Positions 53,335 to 61,557 of a DNA stretch of 61,641 bases are shown here, piece after piece; within the stretch, counting starts at the first letter, position 1, and each line of letters begins with the position of its first letter. The notes under the pieces were generated by a model. It was not told the DNA's origin. It saw nothing but the letters and a program-made list of their open reading frames with translations, and did not search any database. The position numbers and the translations under genes were made by a program. This stretch comes from Spongiactinospora sp. TRM90649. GTDB lineage: Bacteria; Actinomycetota; Actinomycetes; Streptosporangiales; Streptosporangiaceae. Where the stretch lies: assembly GCF_029382225.1 (NCBI RefSeq), contig NZ_JARLTC010000049.1, positions 1-61,641 on the forward strand, written 5' to 3'.

Positions 53335-53635
53335 CGACGGCACAATCGGATGCGTCGACTTCGAGTTCGCCGACCGCAGCGACCCCGCCTTCGACGCCGC
53401 GGACCTGATCGAGCACATCAGCTCCAGAAGCGTCAGCGACGAGACCTGGGAAGCCCTCGTGTCAGAACTCGGAGTCGAGACGCGTCGATAACGCTTCCAC
53501 GCGGCCCAACGCACTACCGCCCTCCGGTGGTCGGCCGTCCTCTGGAAACAACGTCATCAGCGAGTAGCGGAATTCGCCGCCCAGCTCGCACGGATCCGCA
53601 TCGTAGGGGTGGGCGACCATTGCGGGACCTGGTGA
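53327..53635 (+). pseudogene. C-terminal fragment of an APH-fold kinase with in-frame stop
   Basis: In one frame, GTG at 53327 opens HDDGTIGCVDFEFADRSDP, the metal-binding DFE segment of an aminoglycoside-phosphotransferase-type kinase, followed by FDAADLIEHIS. Codon 55 is TAA (53489-53491). The same frame continues without shift in high-GC codons as FHAAQRTTALRWSAVLWKQR and ends at TGA 53633-53635. The N-terminal two thirds, including the catalytic loop, are missing. An intact kinase may have closed the operon before a deletion fused it to the TPR gene end. Confidence 0.75.
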
Positions 53636-53835
53636 GCAGGAAGGTAACCGTCATCGAGCACCGGTCCGTATTTCCGGTCGCAATGCCGCCTGGCAAATCT
53701 CACCAATCCAGTCGCCTGTCATGAGCACCCATGGAGCGTTGATATTCGAATTGCCCGGTTGCGGGCCCGCACCGCCCCGAGGGGTGTGATCTGCAAGGCT
53801 CCGCGAACACGAGGGAGGAACTGTGAGGGTATGCC

Positions 53836-54090
53836 TCAAGATCCGGATCGAGGCTGACCTGCCCCCTTGTCGATCGCCGGCCTCGTAAGCGCGTCGGCGA
53901 GCGCCACGATGCTCCCCTTGATCGCAGGCCCGTCGGTGAAGAAGTAGTCGGCCATGGTGTTGTGCGCGTCCTGGTTGCCGGCGACGGCCTCAGCGACGGC
54001 GGACTGGAAGTCCTGCGACTCCATGAACTGCTTCTTCGAGTTCACCCGGGTCTGCTGGACCAGGTTCGGGTCGGCGAGCAGTCGCTGCAC
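53836..54090 (-). pseudogene. Remnant resembling the C-terminus of a type I restriction R subunit
   Basis: An 84-codon frame starting at GTG. VNSKKQFMESQDFQSAVAEA VAGNQDAHNTMADYFFTDGP resembles the helical tail of HsdR-type proteins (F..S.D, NQ.AHN.MA). No helicase or nuclease part is present; upstream DNA in other frames may be further debris. It separates the lanthipeptide cluster from the defence operon and suggests earlier loss of a restriction system here. Family assignment is from pattern memory only. Confidence 0.4.
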
Positions 54091-54241
54091 GAGCCCCGAT
54101 CAGCGCGACCTGGGAAGCGATCTTCCGGCCCTCCGCTTCGTCACAGGTGAGAGGCACTCGTGAACACCCCTGCAGGAGCCGTTCTTGAGATTGCCGAATC
54201 GCGGCGTGCGTCGTGGGCCGAGCAGCGCGAGTCTCTCCAGC

Positions 54242-56230
54242 TCATGTGGCCCGCTCGACGGGCGTAATGAAGGGGTGCTCTGACAACGCCTTGTGGACCT
54301 CGGACCGCCATCCGTCCTCGAGGTCGCCAACTCGAAGGAACATGTCGGCGACGACGTTGAGGAACCGTCGTTCGTCAGTGAGCGGGATGTCTGGAGCGGG
54401 ATGCGGCCTATGCTGCTCGACGGCACAAGGTCCAGCCGGAACGAGGTCGAGCACGAGGTCGAGGGTGCAGGCTCGCACGCCCCGCTTTGCATGGTCGGTC
54501 TCGTTCTCGCTGTGCACCATCTCGCAGCCCACCGCGCGCAGGCCAGCGCTTTGCAGCGCGCCGAAGACGGCGATCCAGGCGCGTGGGCTTCGGTTGGCGT
54601 AGCTGAAGACGAGATGTCCGTCCGGTCGAAGTGTACGTCCAGCCTCTTTGAAGATGCGGCCGAGCAGCGCCTCGTAGGCGCCGGCGTCGACGAGTTGGCC
54701 GGTGGCGCTATTAACCACGGCTTCGCCGGTGAGTGCCTCGTTGGTGAGCTTCTCGTTCGCGAGACGAGCCCACGCGCGTAAGGGGCCAGACAATTCTGCG
54801 TACTGCACGTCGTCGTGGTACGGCGGATCGGTCAGAACCAGATGCACGGATTCCGATGGTAGGACAATCTGCTCGCTGCTGCCTTCGACAACGCGTACGT
54901 CCCACTCGTTCATGGCGGTGGCCGGTGTACTGCTGGTGAGCGGGCCTTGGACGAGCAGCTCACGGCCTGTCTTCTCATGCAACCAGTTCGCGGACTTGAC
55001 GAGCTGGTTGAGGCGTCGCAAGACGGTTCCGCGTCCGCGGCCAACGCCGCCCCAAACGTTCGGCTCGACAGCCAGGGTCGTAAGGTTGAATCGATGACCT
55101 GCCATTGATTCGAAGCTCTTGAGGTAGAACCGGTCCCAGCGGGACAGGTGCCCGGCCATCTCGGCGCTACCAACGACGGCCAGTTCCGCCGCGCGTAGGA
55201 CCGAAGGATCTGTCGAACAACGGCTTGCCAGATCGAGCATGCGCTCGAGCATGTGGCGCTGCCGGTTGGGGTACAGGTCCTGCCAGCGCTGGAAGCCGTG
55301 ACGGATGAGTACGTTCGTTTCTTGGCCTGGCGGGATCGCTCCCAGATCGTGAGCTGGCTGCCATCCACCCGAGTCGGCCCGCTCGCGTTCGGCCTCGGTA
55401 GGGATGTCGATCTCACGCGCGGTGCGGCTGGACCTATCGACGAGGACGATCTCCCATTGCCAGGTCTCAGCGCGATCGGCGAGGCGATCGGTTTTGCCGC
55501 ATTCGCAGGTGATCGTCCGCATCGGGGTATAGGTGGCGGTCGGCTCGACAAGGACATGGCAGGTCGGGCAGCGTCGACGTTTGTCGGAATTGGCTGAGAA
55601 GAGGTGACCACGCCGACAGGCCATCCACGCTTGGGGGTTTCCGCTCTCTTTGCGGTTTCGCAGCGACACAAGCGCGTGGGGGAACATGCGTGCGCGCTGA
55701 CCGCAGCCCGTGCACTCGCCCGTTGCCACTCGGATTGTGTGGGAGACGACGCCTCTGTTCCCGTCGATGAGAGTGGTGCCATAGGCGGCCTCGACCTCGG
55801 TGCGGATCCACTGCTCGATCGTCGATGCCGCCTCGCGGAGTTTGTCCGGTGCGGGAAGCCCAAGCATTGCGGTGAGTCCGGCGGCTGGCCAGGGGTTCAG
55901 GTCCTGGGCGTACACCTGGTGGCCTCGCGCGACGGCTGCGAGCGGGATGACGCCGCCTCCAGCGAACATATCGGCCACGAGAAGCCGGCCAGGCGTTATT
56001 GCGTTGAACGCGTCGATGAGGGCACCGTTGACGGCGCTCGTCCGCCGAGCCCACCAGCGGTAGGTACTGACCGGCGGAAGGTGAACCTCTCGATTGCGGC
56101 TCTCGGCTCGAGCTTCCTCGCTGACCTTGAGGTAGTCGAGTCTGCCGAGCGGGCTGCGAAGTGGTTCAGGCTGCGAGGACGACGGGACCGAGAGTTGTGG
56201 GTCGGTCGTCGGGATCGTCATCGCGGTCAT
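54242..56230 (-). CDS. DUF1156-like DNA amino-methyltransferase with zinc-finger insert
   Basis: 662 residues from the ATG at 56230; the frame is open further upstream across the gap but lacks codon bias there. VSEEARAESRNREVHLPPVS then TYRWWARR resembles the DUF1156 start. SAM motif I is VADMFAGGGVIPLAAVARGH (about 84-103). Two zinc sites follow (ECTGCG at about 171; CRRGH, CPTCH and CECGK, about 203-244), and the catalytic motif IV is VLTDPPYHDDVQYAEL (about 464-479). The order motif I-insert-DPPY is that of alpha-type N6-adenine or N4-cytosine methyltransferases. It probably marks self DNA for the adjacent helicase/nuclease genes. Confidence 0.85.
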   Translation of the reverse strand: MTAMTIPTTDPQLSVPSSSQPEPLRSPLGRLDYLKVSEEARAESRNREVHLPPVSTYRWWARRTSAVNGALIDAFNAITPGRLLVADMFAGGGVIPLAAVARGHQVYAQDLNPWPAAGLTAMLGLPAPDKLREAASTIEQWIRTEVEAAYGTTLIDGNRGVVSHTIRVATGECTGCGQRARMFPHALVSLRNRKESGNPQAWMACRRGHLFSANSDKRRRCPTCHVLVEPTATYTPMRTITCECGKTDRLADRAETWQWEIVLVDRSSRTAREIDIPTEAERERADSGGWQPAHDLGAIPPGQETNVLIRHGFQRWQDLYPNRQRHMLERMLDLASRCSTDPSVLRAAELAVVGSAEMAGHLSRWDRFYLKSFESMAGHRFNLTTLAVEPNVWGGVGRGRGTVLRRLNQLVKSANWLHEKTGRELLVQGPLTSSTPATAMNEWDVRVVEGSSEQIVLPSESVHLVLTDPPYHDDVQYAELSGPLRAWARLANEKLTNEALTGEAVVNSATGQLVDAGAYEALLGRIFKEAGRTLRPDGHLVFSYANRSPRAWIAVFGALQSAGLRAVGCEMVHSENETDHAKRGVRACTLDLVLDLVPAGPCAVEQHRPHPAPDIPLTDERRFLNVVADMFLRVGDLEDGWRSEVHKALSEHPFITPVERAT

Positions 56231-56354
56231 GATTATCCTATGTTCGCTCACTGAACCGTCCAGGGCGTTCGTATCACGGACATGCGGGGAGGTGTGTCGT
56301 ACACCCGAACGACCGATCATGTTACGGTGCCGTTCGTCCAATCGGGAGTCGCCC
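56231..56354 (-). promoter_or_regulatory. Gap upstream of the methyltransferase gene
   Basis: The only intergenic gap in the defence operon (124 bp). It contains TAACAT as a possible -10 on the minus strand and repeated CGTTCG/CGAACG hexamers (for example in GGCGTTCGT, CCGAACGA, CCGTTCGT) that could be operator half-sites. A separate promoter would let the methylase be made before or without the helicase and nuclease. Confidence 0.4.
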
Positions 56355-57317
56355 TTACGGACCACCAGTTCGGCCCGGTTCGTTCGGTTTCCTGAGCGGA
56401 AGACCGGGCCGCAGGCTCTGGGCACTGATGGTGATCCGACATGACGCCCAGCGGCCTCGAAGCTGGCCTCGGCCGAGTGGTGGGTCTGCGGGCAGCGCCT
56501 CGGCGAAATCGCTGTGGGTGAGCCAGCCGACAACCTGCATTACCGGTTCGGTGATGGTGGGATCACGTTCCCGCCGAGTAACCACCAGCGACCAGCGCGG
56601 ATCGCGCTCGGCGACAGCGGCCTCATTCCGGCTGATGAAGAACTCCACCCAGCCTGGTGGCGCCGAGGTCGCCTTGACCTCGAGCCGGTGACGCTGGCCG
56701 GTGGCATCGGGACTGGCGATGTCATAGCCCAGGGTGTCGTCAATCAAGCTGACCTGGGCCACATCGGCGAGCATGTGCTGCATACCAGCGCTGCGTAGAT
56801 GGGTGCGGCATGCCTCAAGTACCGCCTGCTCACCTTCGTCCCCGAATTCCTGCAGCACCTGAAGATCAATTTTCCTGGCGGCGGCAAGAAGCAACGCATC
56901 GCGTTCGCGCACGTCTTCAAAGGTCGAGGCAAGCGCGGTGGCCACGTCGTACGGCACCAGCTCCCAGCGGACCTCGTCGGTCGTCGCCATCTGTGCTAGC
57001 CACGCCTCGCGCTGGTCGGTAAGGATCTTGAAAAGCAGGGCCTCGACGAACGTGTCCACCGGCAATAGGGCCATGGCCAGCAGGTCGTCGGACGGCACGA
57101 CGAGGTGTTGCTGGGTCGCGAGCAGGCCTGCGCGGGCGAGCAGGCGTTCGCCCTCGGCGAGACTGCGGTGATCGTGCAGCGCGCCTGTTGCAAGGCTTCG
57201 GTAGCTCCGGTCGAGGGCGTGTCGGAGCTCGCCGTCCCGCTTAAGTAATCGAGCTACATAGAACGCCGCCTGGAGGTGCCGGTGACTCGGATGGACCGGG
57301 AGCGGCTCGGGCAGCAC
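56355..57317 (-). CDS. DUF3883 putative restriction nuclease
   Basis: A 320-residue protein starting at GTG, 6 bases after the helicase stop. The N-terminal two thirds are helical. The DUF3883 domain (about 165-275) includes LGYDIASPDATGQRHRLEVK AT, with Asp (about 198) and E-x-K (about 211-213) as in PD-(D/E)xK nucleases, and VEFFISRNEAAVAERDPRWS LVV after it. DUF3883 domains occur in many restriction and defence proteins. It is the best candidate for the DNA-cutting component here. Confidence 0.8.
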   Translation of the reverse strand: MLPEPLPVHPSHRHLQAAFYVARLLKRDGELRHALDRSYRSLATGALHDHRSLAEGERLLARAGLLATQQHLVVPSDDLLAMALLPVDTFVEALLFKILTDQREAWLAQMATTDEVRWELVPYDVATALASTFEDVRERDALLLAAARKIDLQVLQEFGDEGEQAVLEACRTHLRSAGMQHMLADVAQVSLIDDTLGYDIASPDATGQRHRLEVKATSAPPGWVEFFISRNEAAVAERDPRWSLVVTRRERDPTITEPVMQVVGWLTHSDFAEALPADPPLGRGQLRGRWASCRITISAQSLRPGLPLRKPNEPGRTGGP

Positions 57318-57323
57318 AGCTGT

Positions 57324-59213
57324 TCACTTGTCCTGGCCGTCGATATGGGCAAGTAACGCGGCCATGTCTGCATCGGTCTCGATCGGGGCTCCGTAGTCCT
57401 CGTCGTCAGGCAGCGACATCCGTACAAGCTCCTTGTCGTCCAGAGCTCGAGCAAGGTTGGTGGCCTTGTCCCGGATTCGAGTGTCAACGACCTGATCGAT
57501 GGTGTCATCTGTGATCATGAAAAGCAACGTAGTGCGCTGGTCGGGATCCATGCCGAGCCGGTGGATGCGGTCGATGCTTTGTAAGTAGTGGCCAGCGTTG
57601 AAGGTTCTGTCGAAGTAGACCGCGTCATGGCATTCGTGGTGAAGGCTGACGCCCTCGCTCATCGCCGCGGGATTGGCGAGCAGGACCTTGCAGTCGTCGT
57701 CCTTGCGGAAGCGCCGCAGCTCCGACTCCCGGGTGATCGCCGCAGTGGGCGCGCTTGTGACGGACGGAACCCCGCCGTGGATCATGGCGGGCTGGTACTC
57801 GGCCAGCCACCGTTTCAAACCTTCGAGGTTGGAAACGAAGTTCGACCACACCAGCGTCTTGCGGGGACCGGCCGGATCAGCGACGTTCTGAGCGATGATC
57901 TCCCGTAGGCGGGTGAACTTGGGGGGCGTCTCATAGCGGCTGTAGCCGACGATCATTTCCCACAATCGGCTCCCAGGTTTGACGGGCAACGGTGGATGGG
58001 CGAACTCCCCCGGCAGGTCGCGTGACCCGACCGCAAGCAGCTGGGGGTTGCTCGCGGCCTCGAGCAGGTACATGACGATCGTGCCCATGCGGGCCAGTTC
58101 AACGCGGTCATTCATCGAGACGCGCAGCATGCCTGCATAGCGATCGCGGAGACTCAAATAGATCTCCCGCTGCAGGCCACTCAACGGGACTACGACCGGC
58201 CTGCGAGTGGGCCGAGGCAGCTCCAGCTCCCCCTTCGTGGTGCGCACGAAGAGCGGCTGTAGGGCTCGGTTGATTGCGTGGAGTATTTCCGGTTGGGGGT
58301 TCGTCGTCATCACCTCGGCCGGGAGGATCCGCCGTGACTGCCCTGGCCATAAAAACTCATATAGGGCGACGAAGTCCTGGGCCGACTGCGGAGCGGGCGT
58401 CCCCGTCAGGATGTCCCGCCGTGACGCCGAAAACGCAAGGTCGAGACACGCGCTACCGTGCTGGCCGATGCGGCCCGCCTTCATCCGGTGCGCTTCATCA
58501 AGCAGCACCAAGGTCGGCCGTCTGCGGACCCACCTCGTAAGCTCGCTGAGGTACGCCGCCAAACGGTGGTAGTTGACCAGCAGGACCTCAGCGTCCTGAC
58601 TGCCCGGCGTCCCGAACACCCTGATGACTGGGGCCATCCCCGGCTTGAAGCACTCCCCGATCTCCGTCTCCCATGCGTCGAACGCCGACAGCGGCGCAAC
58701 GACCAGGAGCTGATCGACTCTCTCAGCGCGGCGCTCCGCCTCATACACGGCGTATGCCACGGATGTCTTGCCGGCGCCGGGTACGGAGAAGTTTGCGCCG
58801 TGCGCCAGACCGAGCAGTTTGGCCGCGTCGCGAAGTTGGAATGGCTTGAGCTGCCTGGCGAAGCGGCTGCCGTTGAGGCGGCGTTGCACGTCGTCGGGGG
58901 TCATCGGTGTGTTGACCTCGCGGCGTGCGTGTTCGAGCTGCCTGCGTTCAAGCTTGATCGTGGTAATGATCGCCTCGGCGGCAGGCTCCCACGCGATATT
59001 GACGTTATAGCGGTTGCAGGCTGGGCCCAGCCAGCCGATGTTCTCGCGAAATCGTTCGAGCGGTACCCGGATAGACCGGGCTGGGTCGCCGTCGTAGCCC
59101 CACTCGACGCGCAGCTGGCCCCAGAACACGGCTGGGACGGCACCGACCTTCTGGGCGAGGACCACGTTCGCCGTCGGGTCGAAGTCGAGCGAGATAGCAG
59201 GTCCGTCGGTCAC
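57324..59213 (-). CDS. SNF2-family DEAD/DEAH-box helicase
   Basis: A 629-residue protein starting at GTG, overlapping the ParB-like gene stop (GTGA). Motif I is FSVPGAGKTSVAYAVYEAER (about 141-160), motif II LVLLDEAHRMKAG (about 233-245), motif III ILTGTPAPQS. The C-terminal helicase lobe has ANPAAMSEGVSLHHECHDAV and QSIDRIHRLGMDP (motifs V and VI). This is the SNF2 translocase fold. Such motors in DISARM (DrmD) and related systems move along DNA during restriction. No nuclease motif is visible within it. Confidence 0.9.
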   Translation of the reverse strand: MTDGPAISLDFDPTANVVLAQKVGAVPAVFWGQLRVEWGYDGDPARSIRVPLERFRENIGWLGPACNRYNVNIAWEPAAEAIITTIKLERRQLEHARREVNTPMTPDDVQRRLNGSRFARQLKPFQLRDAAKLLGLAHGANFSVPGAGKTSVAYAVYEAERRAERVDQLLVVAPLSAFDAWETEIGECFKPGMAPVIRVFGTPGSQDAEVLLVNYHRLAAYLSELTRWVRRRPTLVLLDEAHRMKAGRIGQHGSACLDLAFSASRRDILTGTPAPQSAQDFVALYEFLWPGQSRRILPAEVMTTNPQPEILHAINRALQPLFVRTTKGELELPRPTRRPVVVPLSGLQREIYLSLRDRYAGMLRVSMNDRVELARMGTIVMYLLEAASNPQLLAVGSRDLPGEFAHPPLPVKPGSRLWEMIVGYSRYETPPKFTRLREIIAQNVADPAGPRKTLVWSNFVSNLEGLKRWLAEYQPAMIHGGVPSVTSAPTAAITRESELRRFRKDDDCKVLLANPAAMSEGVSLHHECHDAVYFDRTFNAGHYLQSIDRIHRLGMDPDQRTTLLFMITDDTIDQVVDTRIRDKATNLARALDDKELVRMSLPDDEDYGAPIETDADMAALLAHIDGQDK

Positions 59214-60670
59214 AGTCGATTCTCCGCAGCGGCGAACCCACGTTCTGACAGGTAGCGCAGCAGTTCATCGTGCGAGCGCAGGTAGGCGTCGAGGGCGCGC
59301 TCGAGCGCCATCGGCTCCGGCTGATCGCCGTCGTCCTCAAGCTCGTCGTACGCCCGGCGTACTCGGTCACACGCAGCGCCAGCGGCGTTCAGCTGACGCC
59401 GCGGAAGGTCGCGGGCGTCCTGGCCCTGATCGTCCTGCGCCTTGCTGTCCGCCGCTGTCTGCATCGCAGCCTTGACCGCGTCGAAGAACGTATTCTTCGG
59501 CAGCCTCGTGGTGCCCTCAGCGGTCGGCATCTCCACTTCGGCGTCCCAGTCAGTGTCGCCGTTGACCTTGCCGTGGCGGACGAGCACGTCGAACAGCGGC
59601 TGCAGGGTGACCTCCCCGGGTTGATCAACAGGCGGGTCCTCATTGAGGTCATCGAGGAGGGAAAGCCCTCCTAGGTCTGCGCGAGGGGCCTCCTGTTGTC
59701 CAATCGCCAGGGCCTTCGCGGCAGGCCGCAAGTTCGGCTCTTCCTCAAGCGCCTGGAGCACGTAACTATCCAGATACGACTCATCGATGCGCCTTACTCG
59801 GCGGTAGTCCATCCCGGCGAGGAGGCCGACGAGTTTCGCCTGCTTGACACGGCGCGCTGCATCCGGGCCTTTGCGTGCGACCATCCTCCGGTAGGTCTCA
59901 TCGATCTCGATCAAGTTCTGCCGGTCGTCGTCGAAGTCGGGCCAACACAGAGCTCCACTGCTTGCGGCGATCAGTTCCTCGATGATTTGCCGAAGTCGGT
60001 CCTCGCCCTCCACTTCTTCGGCGGCTGCACGTCGATCCTTCGCAGATGTCGGATCGTAGTGTGGCTTCATCTGCACGCCGATTTCGTCCGGCTTTAGGTT
60101 GGAGTCCAGCAGATCCTTGATGAACAGTAACTGATTTGTGAACGAGTAGGGCTGCTGGTAGTTCCGCCGCATCTGGAAATTGAACTCCAGCTGCATGATC
60201 TCGATGCTGTCGGCGTTATCCGGCAGGACCTGGACCTTGATGAACGCGAAGGAACTCTCGTGCGGTACCTCCTCGTGCAGGTCTCGCAAGGCAACCGCTC
60301 TAGTGTTTGCGTTGACCAGCACACCCTCGTGCGTGATAAGCCCCGGCTCGCGCTGCTTTTCATGACGGATCATGGCCTTGACCTCGGCGTACCCGCTGGT
60401 TTGCCGAATGAGGTCGGCCAGTAGTTGTTGCGCTTCCTCACTGTCCGGCTTGGTCTCGATGATGGCGCCGTCGGCCCCGAGACCCTCGACCTGGGCGCGT
60501 ACCCGGTGCGTCCGGTGGTTGAGTAGGACATCACCCACCGGGACGGTGACCACGGGCAGCATGATGTTATCCCCGCGCCATTCGAACGGTCTGCGTTCAG
60601 TCTGCTCCGTGACCGCCGCCTTAGCCGCCGCAATGACCCCGCGCCGCGCCTGCTGGGTCAGCGAACTCAT
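59210..60670 (-). CDS. ParB/sulfiredoxin-fold-like protein of the defence operon
   Basis: A 486-residue protein, coupled by ATGA to the preceding gene and by GTGA to the helicase. The N-terminal half contains PVVTVPVGDVLLNHRTHRVR and GVLVNANTRAVALRDLHEEV (about 113-132). The latter resembles the GxxNRxxA nucleotide site of ParB-like and DndB/DGQHR-type proteins. The C-terminal half is helical with an acidic stretch. ParB-like proteins act as CTPases, nucleases or regulators in several defence islands. Which applies is not evident. Confidence 0.65.
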   Translation of the reverse strand: MSSLTQQARRGVIAAAKAAVTEQTERRPFEWRGDNIMLPVVTVPVGDVLLNHRTHRVRAQVEGLGADGAIIETKPDSEEAQQLLADLIRQTSGYAEVKAMIRHEKQREPGLITHEGVLVNANTRAVALRDLHEEVPHESSFAFIKVQVLPDNADSIEIMQLEFNFQMRRNYQQPYSFTNQLLFIKDLLDSNLKPDEIGVQMKPHYDPTSAKDRRAAAEEVEGEDRLRQIIEELIAASSGALCWPDFDDDRQNLIEIDETYRRMVARKGPDAARRVKQAKLVGLLAGMDYRRVRRIDESYLDSYVLQALEEEPNLRPAAKALAIGQQEAPRADLGGLSLLDDLNEDPPVDQPGEVTLQPLFDVLVRHGKVNGDTDWDAEVEMPTAEGTTRLPKNTFFDAVKAAMQTAADSKAQDDQGQDARDLPRRQLNAAGAACDRVRRAYDELEDDGDQPEPMALERALDAYLRSHDELLRYLSERGFAAAENRL

Positions 60671-61557
60671 GGGCGGGCCTCCGATGGACCGTCAACCGAT
60701 GCGGTGGACTGTGTGCCGCGATTCTGCTCGACCGGTACAAGGCTTTCGCTCTGGGCAACCATGCCGCTGAGCGCGTCCGCAAGCTCAGGGACTGTCCGCT
60801 CTGTATAAATCCGTCCATGAAACGGACGAGCGAGTTCAGCCGTGGTGTTCCGTTCCGCCCACCCCGGTCCTACCAACACCACACTGCAGGCGATGCCGAG
60901 GCGCGCCGGAAGGGTGCCCAGCCTGGCTCCGCTCTTCCTTGCCGTTCCGCCGTCCCGTGCGACCGAGACGGCGACCGCGTGGGTCAGTGCCGGAGAATGC
61001 ACCAGCACGGCGAGTTGCCCGCCCTCGTTACGTCCGTCCTCCGCAGCAGCAGTCGGGTTGGCTCCCACCCGCGTCAACAGCTCCCGTGACGCCGCGTTCA
61101 TGGCAAGCCGGTGATAGGGCACCGACCGCTTGTCAAGCAGCTCGCATAGAGAGGTCGTTACCGCAGCTTGCACCTTCTTGCCCGTGCTGCTCCTGTGGGC
61201 GACCCATGCACTGCCAACTGCTCGCTGGGTCAGCAGAAGCTCATACGGGACACCGTGGGCCCTCATCTGCTCAACCAATGCCCACCCGCGCTGCCGCTCA
61301 GGCTCGTCGTCGATCTCGGGTAGCAGGTGTTCAACCGGCCGGGCTGGCTGGGCGGCCGGACTGGTTGCCGTCACTTGGCCGGTGATGACTGCGTCGATGA
61401 CGTCAAAGACCGCCTTCAACTGGTCGTTCTTCCACTTGCCACGTAGGTCGGTGGGAACCGACGTATCGCGGACCCTGGCGCGTAAATCCCGGTAGGACAA
61501 GCCGGCCGCTGCGCAGAGCGCGGTCACGACGTTGCGGTCGTCCTGTTGTGCAGCCAT
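60667..61557 (-). CDS. Unknown first visible gene of the defence operon
   Basis: 296 residues from the ATG at 61557. The frame stays open for the 28 codons to the window edge (…INDLARFGDAALAAVMAA reads as normal protein) without another start codon, so the true start may lie outside. It is helical at the N-terminus, with a possible Rossmann-like or nuclease-like core at about 195-260 (GQLAVLVHSPALTHAVAVSV; LGIACSVVLVGPGWAERNTT). No family recognised. It is coupled by ATGA to the ParB-like gene, so it is a full member of the system. Confidence 0.65.
   Translation of the reverse strand: MAAQQDDRNVVTALCAAAGLSYRDLRARVRDTSVPTDLRGKWKNDQLKAVFDVIDAVITGQVTATSPAAQPARPVEHLLPEIDDEPERQRGWALVEQMRAHGVPYELLLTQRAVGSAWVAHRSSTGKKVQAAVTTSLCELLDKRSVPYHRLAMNAASRELLTRVGANPTAAAEDGRNEGGQLAVLVHSPALTHAVAVSVARDGGTARKSGARLGTLPARLGIACSVVLVGPGWAERNTTAELARPFHGRIYTERTVPELADALSGMVAQSESLVPVEQNRGTQSTASVDGPSEARP

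Noticed and set aside
54161..54268. 35-codon plus-strand frame starting with GTG at the end of the methyltransferase gene
   Set aside because: Short, overlaps the methyltransferase antisense, and shows no partner or motif.
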